Shown here: positions 33,642 through 53,331 of the stretch, piece by piece | How the letters are laid out: each line of letters opens with the position of its first letter | Position numbering within the stretch: the stretch's first letter is position 1 | From: Ianthella basta | Lineage: Eukaryota > Porifera > Demospongiae > Verongiida > Ianthellidae | Assembly (NCBI GenBank): GCA_964019415.1 | Contig: OZ025887.1 | Span: 199,501 to 263,500 of the forward strand | DNA length: 64,000 nucleotides | Reading direction: 5' to 3' | The notes under the pieces: generated by a model | The model's database searches: none | What the model was told of the DNA's origin: nothing | The model's input: the letters and a program-made list of their open reading frames with translations, nothing else | Position numbers and translations under genes: made by a program

Positions 33642-36314
33642 TCAGGTCAGTAACTGCATTAGTTCTGTCACTTTCTTCTTCACTCCTAGTGATGCCGGCA
33701 AGCCCTGCACAGGGGAAGGTGTGTTGGGTAATGGGGAAACCCCAAAACTTCCACGACAACCATGTACTACATACCAAATTGGGTATCATCTTTCCACACA
33801 CTCCATGCCATTACTACATGCACACAGAACACACACGTACACACACGTACACACACGTACACACACGTACACACACGCATACACACACGTACACACACGC
33901 ATACACACACGTACACACACATACACACACACTTGGTTCAACTTTCGGGTGAGCTTGCTCTTAGCTCCGTGCTCCTTCTGCATCCAGACCAGCGTCTCCT
34001 GGCCTGCCCTGTGCTCATCTAGCCCTCCCTCTTCCATCAGAGACCACTGTCTTGCTACAAACCTAAAAATGACACACACACACACATACAGTATTAGCAC
34101 AATCCATCAACACTGAAACTGTATGTTAACATACTGGAGTGGGATACCTAAAATAACTCATGAGTTACATAAATACACACACATCATAATATTGTGCGAA
34201 GGTATGCCAAAAATGTACATGGGAGCATTGACCCATATCCATTGGGAATACTGCCAGCCGATATTTAATAAGGTACCATCCCCAACAACCTTAAAATGGC
34301 ATGCAGGAAGTAGAGGTTACAGTGGCTAAGTTTAGTAACAAAACACGCCATGCTCCCAACAACAAAGCAGATATCTCTATCTGATGGCATGCCATACTCA
34401 CACTGTAGCCCATGGCAACCAGAAACAACAACAGCCCATCTCACGGGTGTAATGTCACCACTCGGCAATGCTACACACGCAGGTGATAGTGGTTGCCATG
34501 GATACACACCTGTCCACTGCATACTATCACTGAAATATCTACAGGAGGAAGCCATAGTTGAGCTGTCCATAATTAGACACAGCATCACGCCACTCTGGCA
34601 CTCTCCTGTTTTGGAGAGGTGGTATGTTGTGAAAGCAATAATGTTATATTAGCAGCTGCTTCTAAGTTTGGTGCCGCGTCCGTATACAGATAGAGACAAA
34701 TAATATTAATTTTATATAGCTAAGTCTACACAGTCTCCACACGCACGGGGTATGGTCTCTATGAGGCCTTGTATTATATTAGCAGCTGCTTCTAAGTTTG
34801 GTGATGTGCAGTTTGGGAAGGTGCAAATTTGCAATACCTCCCAACACACAATATGGCTGCTGCTGCCAGGACCACCATCCAGTGTGGCACCGTTCAGGGA
34901 TCACTGCCTTTGGATACTCCTACGTACCTCATGAGTGTATTGATGGAATGCCTAACCTGTGGCCAATGCTAGTTCATTAGCACCTTACACATGCCTCAGA
35001 CACTCATAAGCACACCACCGGGCCACATTGCAGTAGCTGACATCACACTCTTGACAGTTGTTTAGGAATGTGCCAGGCAAAATTGTTATGTAAATAACAA
35101 TTGAGGCCATGGATAAGCCTCCTTCAAGGTATTGAAGATGGCAGTGCACCCAAAGGCAACCTGGAGTACACATAAGAGAAAAGTGTCTTAAGCTGCTCTT
35201 GTCCCATTTGTCCGTTCATATTTAAAACCCTTCCTCTCCGTCCCAGTAAAGATTTTCCACTCTCCTAGTGCACGATAGCAATTGACATGATAAGTGCAAG
35301 GACTTGCAGACGGATGTGAAGTGCGAGGATCTGAGCACCAGAGGCAATCCAAGTGGTACAGCATTGGAGTGAGTATAAAGTTGGTCCCGTGATGATGATG
35401 ATGTAACACATATCCAATGCCGCCATTTTGTTGTGGTTCACAAACTCATTGCAGTAGCTTGGCATTTATCTACAGCGTGGCATATACTCTAAAGTCTGCG
35501 CCAGCTTCGCTGCAGGTACAAGGATGGGGAAAGGGTCAGCTCAAGAAGCTCATGTAAGGAAGAGTCCTTTGCAATTTGTTTTAAAACAAAGCGAAGCAGC
35601 AGAGCAGAAAAATGAAAATAAAATTATGTTAAAATTATAATTTGCATAGAAATGGCTAACCAAAAATGCACAAGAACAAGCGATAATGACTCAACACATT
35701 GACACACCTCATTTCTGCGTAGATCACTTTAAATTTGCATTCTAAAGCCCCTTGCACGTTCATTGGAGTACAATTGGATTGCAATAGAAATACGCACACA
35801 GTTCTAATGCAATGCAGGAAAATCTCCTGGCCACTAAGGACATGTCCCTTGCAGTTGGCTATTAATGCAGTGAACAGTGCACCTTATCTTAAGCATGCTG
35901 TTCAAAAGTTCGCTTAATACATTATTGTAAATAATATTCATATTTGGATCCACTGTGTGTTCACACCACATGTCATCCTTTACTGCTGGGCAGCACACGC
36001 CTTGTGCACACTCACTTGTCGCACTGGGTGGAATTTGGGGGTCGTTCTTCGAATAACGAGTGTCGCTCTTCCTCGTCCAGCGACTTCCAAGTCACGTTGT
36101 AGCTCCTCCAAAACTCCATTTTGAGGTCGTCCCCAGCAAGCTTCAAGACCCGCGGCTTGCCCGGTCGTGGCTTTGCGCGGTAGACGGGCGGAGAGAGCGG
36201 AGGGAACCGCTCTACCACAGCTAACCAAACCGGGGCCTCCCTCAGGACGCCAACTCGCATGAGACCGCGCGTACGGGCCACGATGCTACCCTCTGCAATC
36301 AACCTGGAAGCCAT
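33642..36314 (-). CDS. MRPS23: Mitochondrial small ribosomal subunit protein mS23
   Basis: A component of the mitochondrial 28S ribosomal subunit. Three exons in phase: 36016-36314, 33933-34062, 33642-33704, giving 163 aa (human 190). The N terminus [20 protein letters not shown] closely follows human 'GSRLETVGSIFSRTRDLVR', and [19 protein letters not shown] follows 'PLWFDVYDAFPPLREPVF'. Exon 2 supplies [14 protein letters not shown] (human RFVEKYTELQKLGE). The last exon reads [19 protein letters not shown]. An upstream TTG/ATG-free extension exists in frame, but the ATG at 36314 matches the family start. The second donor leads straight into a (GTGTGTAC)n tract. The protein acts in the mitochondrial matrix with no obvious separate cleavable presequence, as in the human protein. 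Confidence 0.9.
33836..33932. repeat. cacacgta/cacacgca octamer repeat at the MRPS23 exon-2 donor
   Basis: About 12 octamers. On the sense strand they read (TGTGTGTA/GTGTGTGC)n beginning at the 5' splice site itself. Confidence 0.9.
34063..36015. other. MRPS23 intron 1
   Basis: A 1.95-kb intron, long for this window. It includes a near-duplicate 28-bp segment (tattagcagctgcttctaag ttggtg) at about 34648 and 34777. No gene or mobile element recognised inside. Confidence 0.55.
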
Positions 36315-36507
36315 TTTGGAAGGATTGCCCAATATGCAACCGTAGGTAATGTTTCGGGGGTTAATGCTATTTCATGCAACATTTTCTCACAAATGCCTCA
36401 TGCAGTGAGCGACCACTAGTACCGTCATACAGATCCACCTGTTGTAGGCGGCCCATCTGCCGCCTACTGCCAACCAGTACAAATAGTGGCACACATACAT
36501 ACATCAG

Positions 36508-45722
<9,215 letters not shown>

Positions 45723-45787
45723 TTTATCCAATTACATAACTGCATTCATAATCAGTTGCATTTGTTCAATGAATACTGTCCCTACAG

Positions 45788-47232
45788 TCAATAGCCGAAC
45801 ACCGCCCTGACTCCCGTCCACAGCTTACTGCACAACACAAGGAGGAGGGTACACGCATAAGACAACCAGCTCATGTGGGTGGGGTGTGGGTGAGGGTGAG
45901 GGTGAGGGTGGGGGTGGGAATGCAGTGCCATGGCACACCTCAACATCCCTGTCTTAGCCTGCCCTTTCTGCTCTCCGCTGGTGATTGCATCGTCATGGAG
46001 ACTATCTAGGGACGCCTCCCCAGCTGCCTCTGCAGTCTCAAACGCTGCGCTGTCACCCATCTCCCCCACCACCTCTCCCGGCACTGCTGCTTGCTCTGCA
46101 CACAGCCAGGACAATGAGATGTGAGGCAGGCAGAATGTCACATGCTGTCATGTGTCAAGAAGCAGTTTACCTGTAGGCAACATGGCCCGTTGCTGGTGGT
46201 CACTCTGATTATGTCCATGAGCCTGTTCGTGGTGCTTGTGTGTGTCTGAAGCAGAGAGGTCTGGCTGCAAGAGACAGCCACACTGGAGTTAGACACAGAT
46301 GCACAAATACATACATACATAGCCACACACACCACATTGTCTTGTCTGTTGTTCTTCCTCTTTGGAGGACTGGCTCGGTTTGCCGGCAATGGTGAGGCCA
46401 CGCCCCTCTTCCTGGGGATAACCTGATTGGCTGGAGTGCACAGTCCCTCATCCTCCGTCTTAGCAGGGGGCTCCCCCCTCCTCAGCTCCACAAACAGAGT
46501 GAGTGAGCTGCGGTAGGCCGAGAGCTGCACTTTGTAGTGGTAGAACTCCAGTATGGACTGCGCCTGCCAGTGAGCCAGCACTGCATGATGGGGGTGGAGT
46601 GGAGGTAGTGCACAGGGGGAGTGGGAGCACATGCCCCACATAGGACATCTTGCTAGCTGTGCTGGACTCTCCCCCTTCCCTCCCTGCCACCACACACACT
46701 TGTCTCTTGTCACCCTCACTTGGGTAAGCCACCATTCTGGACGACTGGATGGGGTGCAGTAACCTGGCCTCAGAAAGGCAGTGGAGGAACTGGGAGAGAA
46801 GCAGCTACAGTGCGAGGAATGGTGGGAAGGAGAAAGGTACGAGGAGTGGACATTGAAGAGCAGTAACACAAAACCCATTTCGTATTAAAACTTAAAGTAA
46901 TTCAAATAATATAATATTAAAAACCTTTAATTCACTTTGAGTGACACTGTCCTTCGCGCACAACGCTTGGTCCTCCTCCCTGCGGCGTGGAATGAGGTAC
47001 ACAGAGATATATCTGAGGCAATGCTAGGCCGGGGACTGTAGAGGTTAGACAACCACTAAGCGCGCTCGGACAAAGACACGGCGCCGCGGGCCGGCTGTTG
47101 GGGTGCCGACGACGGAGCCTACCTGAGATTACCTCCTCTGAACACTACTTTGACCTTGAAGAGTTTAGTTCCAAACACCACTAAACGAACGTCTTGTGGA
47201 AAGGCAAAGGGCTTCAACTGCTTCTGCTCCAT
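45788..47232 (-). CDS. Unrecognised 273-aa protein
   Basis: Seven exons join in phase, 5' to 3': 47123-47232, 46925-47012, 46720-46804, 46333-46580 (donor could be 3 nt earlier), 46171-46264, 45939-46095, 45788-45827. The N-terminal half looks folded (DVRLVVFGTKLFKVKVVFRG, then YISVYLIPRR, LLSQFLHCLSEARLL and HWQAQSILEFYHYKVQLSAY). The middle is basic and Pro-rich (PKRKNN, a possible nuclear localisation signal). The C-terminal part is acidic and then ends in LWTGVRAVFGY. No signal peptide or membrane segment. I do not recognise the family. The stop lies only 65 bp from the HEATR5 start, and the start is 58 bp from the start of the + strand reading frame at 47291. Confidence 0.65.
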
Positions 47233-47290
47233 TCTGCTAGCGGCACTTTAATGAGATTCATAGCCTTGTTTCTATGGAAACACCATCAAA
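47233..47290. promoter_or_regulatory. 58-bp interval between divergent start codons
   Basis: It would be a shared promoter of the 273-aa gene (-) and the doubtful small gene (+). No TATA box. Confidence 0.45.
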
Positions 47291-47682
47291 ATGGACACAG
47301 AGAGCTGGTGCGCAGTGGAGCGGACATCTGACCAGAGCTACACCAGGGCGACAAGGAAACACTATGAACAGAATTTTAAGAGCACTGTGTTCGATAAATC
47401 CGTTCCTGCATTCGAAGAAAGAACAGACTTGTCCGCAAGCAATAAACTGGACACTTCTAATCTTCCGAAAAGAAAAACCTTTCCTGAGAAAAGTGAGGTT
47501 TTGTCACTGTTACCACAGTGCTCAGGTGTTGCTCTATGTGTGTGGTGATGTGTTGCAGGCATTGAATCACGTGTTTTACTCATTATATTTTGTATGCATG
47601 CGACTTGACACAGTGCAAGTGTTTCTCTTGTTTATCCATCTCCAGACCAGAGCTGCCTGAAGATATGACCGACACGCCGTGA
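47291..47682 (+). CDS. Doubtful small two-exon gene (about 77 aa)
   Basis: The first exon, 47291-47492, encodes MDTESWCAVERTSDQSYTRA and continues as a charged, hydrophilic chain to a GTGAGG donor. An acceptor at 47649-47650 gives a short second exon, 47651-47682, ending in LPEDMTDTP; an AG five bases earlier would give a different ending. The composition looks like protein rather than noise, but there is no recognisable domain. It could be an intrinsically disordered small protein or a transcript from the bidirectional promoter without coding role. Confidence 0.35.
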
Positions 47683-47851
47683 TCACCAAAGAGAACTAAG
47701 CGTAACCTAGTTATTGTTGTGTTTACCATGGACACACAGTCGTAGGAAGGCCTTATGCACATCGTTGATGCTCAGTCCGCCTCTGTTAAATTAACCATAT
47801 TCATAGTTTCGCAGGGACTGCATGTTTTAATTCCCGTCGCTGCATGACGTC

Positions 47852-48823
47852 ATGGTGGGGTCAGAAATGGCGGTCAAAGAATCAGAGGAGGCTCTGTTGC
47901 ATGATGCCAGTGGGAGTTTAGCGGAGCTGACTGGTTTGGACCAACAGTGGCTGTCAAAGGTGCTTCGAAATAGAAAACAAAGTTTCCGAAAGTTGCTTCG
48001 AGAGCATGAGTGTGACAAGACTGTCAAACCGGAACGCGGTAAGTTACCTGAGCGTGGTGCTAAAATTGTAGGCATCCAATCAAATGGACAGTAAGCTACG
48101 CTGGTCGGGTGCGAATGCTTTCTTTGTCTGACACACTGGAGAAGGGCCTATAACCGTATTGACATGGTACTCGGTCTGTACGTGACAAAGCATGCTCGCT
48201 CCTACCGCCTGTCCTTTGGCCCACAGAGGATGACTCCAGTGGCCTGTGTCAGGTGTACAAAGTGGAGAGGGCAAAGCTGAGGAAAGCTCGCATTGCTAGT
48301 GTGAAGCAGATTATGGAGAGAGAACGGAAGCTAGCTAAGCTCGAGGAATCACATATTGTGAGTGAATGGGAATAGTGGAGGGAGGAAGAGGGAAGGGGAG
48401 GCTTTGTGCGAAATCTTATGTTACGTTCATGCGTCCCAGGACTCCTTTATTGAAGGACTAGCCCCGCCACCCCCTCCGGAGACCAAAGAGTGTACAACAG
48501 AAACCTCAAATGAGCAAGAGGATCAGATACTGCTTGAGGTGGGTGTGTGGTGGGCATGTGGAGTGATGCAGCCTACTGTGAACATGAGGGTGACATGTAC
48601 ACTGCTGTGTGGTTTTACTGTGCTACAGAGACTGAAGGAAGTAGAGAGAAGAGCACAGGAGCTGGCTGAGGCTCGGAAGGTGAAAGCTGCAAAGGGCAGG
48701 ACACCATCAGTGCGCAGTGGTCTGGAGGGCCTTGCCTCAAGTGCTGCACCCTCAACCAATATCCTGCAGCAGGCATCTTCCCCAGAGGAGCTACTGTTTT
48801 TGCTTCAAAAAGCTCAGAAGTAG
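47852..48823 (+). CDS. Unrecognised 203-aa coiled-coil protein
   Basis: Four exons in phase: 47852-48038, 48227-48357, 48440-48538, 48629-48823. The N terminus is acidic (MVGSEMAVKESEEALLHDAS) and is followed by LTGLDQQWLSKVLRNRKQSF. Exon 2 is a charged helix (KVERAKLRKARIASVKQIME, then RERKLAKLEE). Exon 3 holds a PPPPP stretch. Exon 4 is a second helix (LKEVERRAQELAEARKVKAA) followed by a Ser-rich linker and a terminal LLFLLQKAQK. Two coiled-coil segments separated by a proline linker are the visible architecture. A second in-frame ATG at residue 6 may be used. No family recognised; probably an intracellular adaptor or structural protein. Confidence 0.7.
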
Positions 48824-49270
48824 TCGTGTTGCATGCCAAGACTGTGTGTGTTGAGTGTATCTTTGACAGTGGCAGCTGCAGCAGGTGTGCATACTGGATT
48901 CACTTGTGATTCACTCCATTAACAGTACAATGGTCCACTTTGTATGTCTGCTGAGACACTGCCTGAGTCGGGTGAAGGTAGACCTAATGTGTGTTGATTG
49001 TGCAATAAAAGGGGAAAGTCCCTTAGAGTGTCTTGACTTGATGACTAAACATCCCTTGTCTGTTGGCACAAGGAGTCTCACAAACAAGCGGCTTCTGTGG
49101 CAAGTTTTCACTTGCTGAGTCTGTTTGTAAGTTGTTCCATAGTCCATCCTACATTCCTCTTCTCTTCTGCTGGTCTCATCCACACTCAGTACAACTGGCT
49201 CTATTGAGATGAGGCACAATACATTGCCATACACACTGCTACTCTAGCTTACAGACACCATTTGGCTGGC
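48824..49270. other. Intergenic between convergent genes
   Basis: 3' flanks of the 203-aa gene (+) and the NEPRO-like gene (-). AATAAA appears at about 49003 (tgcaataaaagg), suiting the + gene. Confidence 0.5.
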
Positions 49271-50133
49271 TCACCGCCAAAGTCCTCGTGTGCTGTGGCC
49301 ACTGGCCTGGGTAGCTCTGAGGGCCTGTGGATGAGGACCACCAGCAATGGCACTCATACGCACTGGCTTAGTACAGCTTGGCTAACTCACACATTGCCTG
49401 CAGACTGAAGTGTTCGGTGGATACACAAGCATTGCAAGTCCAACAGCACTCTGTGGAATATAAAAAGTGGACCCACCACTAGTGGCCTGCAAGCACTGAA
49501 ACACAGAACTGGTGCTCATTTCCAGTGCTCACTTCACTCGACTGACTGCTGCGGCTATCACGAGATTAATGGGGACAAAAAAGCTGAGCTCCAGCTGCTG
49601 GTGGCAGCCATTGAAGCACTCCTCACACAGCTCTGCCATCTTGATGAGGGGGGTGGGGCAGGTCATGTGATCTGCCACATACACACGCCCAGTGTGCAAC
49701 TACCTGCTGCAGAAATGCGGACACCTCCTCCAGTTGCTGCTTGCACTGCGACATACACTCACTTCCTCTGTACACCACACACATATGCACATGGAAAGTG
49801 AAGTTAAATAGTTAACTAACAACGTGGAGGTGCGGTCACGTGCATGACAATTACCTAGATCGACTCCACAACTGTCTCCTCAGTAGGTCGCACAGCTGCA
49901 CCTCTTGTAGCCGCCCCAGGCCCTTTGAGAGCTGTCATAGCGGCCAATATTGCAACCACTGACAGCATGCAATGCACTACACCAACACCTTCGCTCACTC
50001 TGCGCAACTTCTGAAAGTTCCTGTCTCTCCTGTGCTGGCTGGTGTTCTTGTACACAAGTCTCTTTACCACTAGTGCTTCCTTCGCTAACGCCACAGAAGA
50101 GACTTTCGTTGCTCGCAATTCTTCACCAGACAT
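49271..50133 (-). CDS. Small NEPRO/RMP1-like protein (about 110 aa)
   Basis: Four exons in phase: 49999-50133, 49704-49745, 49538-49639, 49271-49324. Exon 1 ends with KRLVYKNTSQHRRDRNFQKL, which resembles the 'Y-N-x-x-Q-x-R-R' helix of the RNase MRP subunit Rmp1 / NEPRO N-terminal domain. Exon 3 (CHQQLELSFFVPINLVIAAA followed by VSR) resembles the 'FIILNLVMVGLVSRLW' part of human NEPRO. Human NEPRO is far longer (over 500 aa), so this is either a short relative, or the 3' exons have been missed and the short last exon is wrong. If NEPRO-like, it would be nucleolar and involved in RNase MRP/ribosome maturation. It is divergent from the NKRF-type gene, itself from an RNA-processing family. Confidence 0.45.
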
Positions 50134-50461
50134 GCTGAGCTCGACTGACCAGGGGCGACTATTGCACGTCACATTTGTACCTCTAAAACTGTCAGATTTA
50201 GAGGCACGTGCACCACATATACCTGACCATCTGCCATTTTATTTGGGGCGGGGCCAGTAAGGATGGGACGTCAGAGTTTTGTTTGGGACTGTCTATCACA
50301 ATAGCTAAGTACATCTACATTACATCTGGTGGAGTTTAGGCTACAGAATGTAATGAAATGACTAAATGTACAGATATTCATGCATTTGCTCTCCGTGAGA
50401 TCTATCGAGTGATCTACGGCCCATAGGCTGAGTCACGTGCCAGATCACGCAGCACAGAAAA
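50134..50461. promoter_or_regulatory. Shared 328-bp promoter of NEPRO-like and NKRF-type genes, with GTCACGTG
   Basis: The interval between divergent ATGs carries GTCACGTG at 50432-50439, 23 bp before the + strand ATG. No TATA box is apparent. CACGTG is the core of bHLH-zip (USF/MYC/MITF-type) sites. Confidence 0.5.
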
Positions 50462-51952
50462 ATGGCTGCCACACTGAGAGACGCAAGAAGCGGGAAGGTT
50501 GTTAAAATGATGCCATGGGAACCGAGGCATGAGTGGATGGCCAGAGTGGAGTTCATAGAAGACCATATTGACAAGTATGGCTACGACAGGGCGCTGTCTC
50601 TGTCTGTGGTGTGGGCCAATGTGAAATTTCTCAAATGTCGTTACCCTCCCGAAGCGGAGGAACTAGTGCAAGGCTACCCTGTGCCTCAAGAGCCGCGGAA
50701 GCGCTACCCCAAGAGTGGCGTCTACCACTTGGACGGTTCGGGCAATGAGGATGTAGAGGAGGCAAACGGATCGGACCCACGTGACGACGGTGCAAGCGTG
50801 CTCACAGAGGCCATTGGCAAGTACATTGGAGAGAGTAGGCTACGGGAGAGTACCAAAGTGTCAAATGACGCTCACGTGAATGATGCTGTGAAGTGCGTGT
50901 TTGAGCGTCTTGATGCCAGGTGGTTGCAACAATACCTCGAGTCTAACAGCGGGACGCACGCTGTGAGTGTGGTGCATGGAATCTGTGCTAAACACCAGCT
51001 TCGAGTGGAGTTTGCCATGAAGGAGGCCACAGCTCAGGAGGGCCTGCCCCTCACTCAGGCATATCTACTCATTGAGGAGGACCTGGTCCTCAAGGGAGAT
51101 ATGTGCAGCAGTCTCAAGGAGGCAAAGAAGATGGCAGCAGAGCAGTTCCTTGAACAGCTCAAGACTCTCATCAGCAGCAGTGGTAGTGTTCTCTACCCGA
51201 GGCAGGTAGAGAGTGTAAGCGTGGATGAGCTGACACACCGCGCACCTGAACCTGTTGCACACGACGGTGGGGGCAAGGGGAGTGAGATGCTGCAGCGAAT
51301 GGGATGGAAAGTGGACGAAGCTATTGGCAGAGACCCCCAGGCAGACCGAGCGGCACCAATTGAACCAGTCTTTAGCAACATCGGCAGAAGTGGTGTTGGT
51401 TTTGGGGGGGTGTCCAGCTTGAGTCCCCAGGCCATTCGCCAGCGACTGTCAGAGTTTGCTCAGTCAGACAAGGATGAGCTGAGCTTCCCTGGCTCCCTCT
51501 CGAGCGAGGAGCGCAGCGTAGTGCACCAAGTGGCACAGCAGTTTGGGCTGGGTCACCGCTCCTATGGGAGTGGGAGTGACCGGCGATTGGTGGTTAGCAA
51601 GAAGCAGCCGCTCCTGCCCACTGGAGACAAGCCGCACTTACCAACTCAGTATGCAGCGTCGTACCCTCCTTCGGGGAATGAGTATCAGTCACACGGTAGC
51701 TATGGTGACCAACCGGTGCATGGTAGCTACGGCAACCATTACTCACAAGGTTCTTATGGCAACCAGCAGTCACACAATGACTATAGCAACTACCAATCAC
51801 AAGGTAGCTATGGCAACCGCTACCCGCAGGGTGGCTATGGCAACCAACCGTCTCAGGGTGGTTATATCCACAGTCAGTTCTTCCAGCGAGGTGCCGAGAG
51901 GACCCTCCCCCCCAACAGACACACCCACTACCATCCCTATCAAAGACGCTAA
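50462..51952 (+). CDS. NKRF: NKRF-type protein: XTBD, dsRBD-like, G-patch, R3H, prion-like tail
   Basis: An uninterrupted 496-codon reading frame. Domains in order: an XTBD (XRN2-binding) domain at about 15-75 (PWEPRHEWMARVEFIEDHI... LSLSVVWANVKFLKCRYP), matching CDKN2AIP, CDKN2AIPNL and NKRF; a dsRNA-binding-like region at about 140-240 (EEAKKMAAEQF-type helix, here LKEAKKMAAEQFLEQLKTL); a G-patch at about 272-318 (MLQRMGWKVDEAIGRD ... GVGFG); an R3H domain at about 328-388 (SSEERSVVHQVAQQFGL); and a tail at about 400-480 rich in Gly-Tyr-Gly-Asn-Gln with repeated SYGNQ/GYGNQ motifs. NKRF works in the nucleolus with XRN2 and DHX15 in pre-rRNA processing. The tail resembles FUS-type low-complexity domains and is not part of the human NKRF design I know. 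Lack of introns fits NKRF, whose coding region lies largely in one exon in vertebrates. Confidence 0.88.
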   Translation: MAATLRDARSGKVVKMMPWEPRHEWMARVEFIEDHIDKYGYDRALSLSVVWANVKFLKCRYPPEAEELVQGYPVPQEPRKRYPKSGVYHLDGSGNEDVEEANGSDPRDDGASVLTEAIGKYIGESRLRESTKVSNDAHVNDAVKCVFERLDARWLQQYLESNSGTHAVSVVHGICAKHQLRVEFAMKEATAQEGLPLTQAYLLIEEDLVLKGDMCSSLKEAKKMAAEQFLEQLKTLISSSGSVLYPRQVESVSVDELTHRAPEPVAHDGGGKGSEMLQRMGWKVDEAIGRDPQADRAAPIEPVFSNIGRSGVGFGGVSSLSPQAIRQRLSEFAQSDKDELSFPGSLSSEERSVVHQVAQQFGLGHRSYGSGSDRRLVVSKKQPLLPTGDKPHLPTQYAASYPPSGNEYQSHGSYGDQPVHGSYGNHYSQGSYGNQQSHNDYSNYQSQGSYGNRYPQGGYGNQPSQGGYIHSQFFQRGAERTLPPNRHTHYHPYQRR

Positions 51953-51988
51953 CCCTTTATATATCATGTATATGTTGTTATAATCCTA

Positions 51989-52379
51989 TCATATTGATGC
52001 TGGTTTTGTGAGTGTTTCAATGGCTTTAATGTACTGAATGTCAAGGTGGAATGGGCCGGTGGTACGGTCAGCCAGGAGCAGCCCCACCGTGCTGATGTAG
52101 TGACGAGGGACACTCATCTGATGGTCCTGTAGGTAACCACGGTGGGTGAGCAGGAAGTCAGCAAATGGCAGCTGCAGGAGGGGGGGGGGGGATATTTAGT
52201 CCATAGTTGCTAGACCCTACTCAGCACATGGGGCAAAAAGACATACTGTGGAAGAGACAATAGATGTTAATCTCTACTGTTTGCCCATGTGCACTAACAA
52301 GAAGTAAGGTCTAGCCGGTAAAATAAGGGGCCACTGAGCACGGCCATTACCAGTAGCACACGGTGTCAGTGGACGTGCA

Positions 52380-52426
<47 letters not shown>

Positions 52427-53134
52427 GTCAGACGCTCCCACAAAGGACCCCCTCGAGTGTACACTAGACACTGCCAGAGGTCGTCTTTCCGGGCCAGCCC
52501 TGGTGCCTGTAGGTTGGCTATATACCGTCGGCCATCACCACGGACACACAACTCAAGAGCATCATAGTGTGATAGGTCCAAGCAATTTGACATGAATAGC
52601 CTCTTCTGTGGGGGCAGGGTCCACAGAAAGTACAATAATAGCAGGGAATATCCCGTACAGTGTTGTGTAACATGGTACACAGATTGCATCACAACATGCT
52701 TTCATATACAGCTAATACCTCCGCACCTTTGCTGGCTGTGCTCTGATGGCTGTATACCCACTGTAGAGCACATCCCCTCCAGGTGGGAGCTGGGTGGAGA
52801 GAGAGCCGGAGAAGGTGGCAAACCCTAGGGAGGAGAAGATCACACACACTCACACCACCACAAGGCTACAGCGTAAATATGAAGGACGGCAGTAGAACAC
52901 TATCAATGAGTGATTGCCTAGCACTAGTACAGCACCTTTAGCTGAGCCTTGGAAGGAAGCCTCTGACTGTCCTCCCATTTCCGCATCACTCACACAGTCC
53001 CACTGCTCGACGGACTGGGGGTCACTGAAGTCCCACAGCATCTTCTCGCGGCGGGAGGTGTCCCGCACGAAGGAGGAGGCGCTCTGCACCTCTGCTATGT
53101 ACTTCCTAGCTGCAGACAGGATAGCGGGCAACAT
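51989..53134 (-). CDS. NDUFAF1: Complex I assembly factor, CIA30 family
   Basis: An assembly chaperone of mitochondrial respiratory complex I. Four exons in phase: 52936-53134, 52727-52824, 52426-52605, 51989-52171, giving 219 aa. The start MLPAILSAARKYIAEVQSAS is chosen because only this frame joins exon 2 in phase and because it has the Ala/Arg/Leu composition of a mitochondrial presequence; an overlapping longer frame from 53288 does not join. CIA30 landmarks: LWDFSDPQSVEQWDCVSDAE, MGGQSEASF, LYSGYTAIRAQ, DALELCVRGDGRRYIANLQ, LVYTRGGPLWERL, LPFADFLLTHRGYLQD, and STVGLLLADRTTGPFHLDI. It is shorter than the human protein (327 aa), mostly by a shorter N-terminal part. Stop-to-stop distance to the NKRF-type gene is 36 bp. 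Confidence 0.92.
52388..52425. repeat. (CA)n at the NDUFAF1 exon-3 donor
   Basis: On the sense strand the intron begins GTGTGTGTGTG directly at the splice site. Confidence 0.9.
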
Positions 53135-53331
53135 TTGTACAAGCCTCGGGGTTTCCCCACTGGCTGCATTGCGCAATGTCAGTGCCTTTCTTGCAGAGGG
53201 GCTCCATCTCTCTGCTGAGTTGCTGCAGGCACACAAAGCCCTGCCTCCCGGTCACCAGGACAGTCAGCTCCATTCGAAGCTCTTCCATCGTTTATAGAGC
53301 GATCCACAGCCGCCATGTTGTCCCGCTGCCA
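53135..53331. promoter_or_regulatory. Shared 197-bp interval between NDUFAF1 and CRLS1
   Basis: The two mitochondrial genes are head to head with no other gene between the start codons. No TATA box. Upstream open frames occur on both strands, so exact leaders are uncertain. Confidence 0.5.

Noticed and set aside
34985..35465. Short - strand frames inside MRPS23 intron 1
   Set aside because: None fits between MRPS23 exons in phase and none resembles a known protein.
53106..53288. Longer N terminus for NDUFAF1 starting MEELRMELTVLV
   Set aside because: That frame does not join exon 2 in phase without an implausible 31-bp intron, while the frame starting at 53134 does and looks like a mitochondrial presequence.
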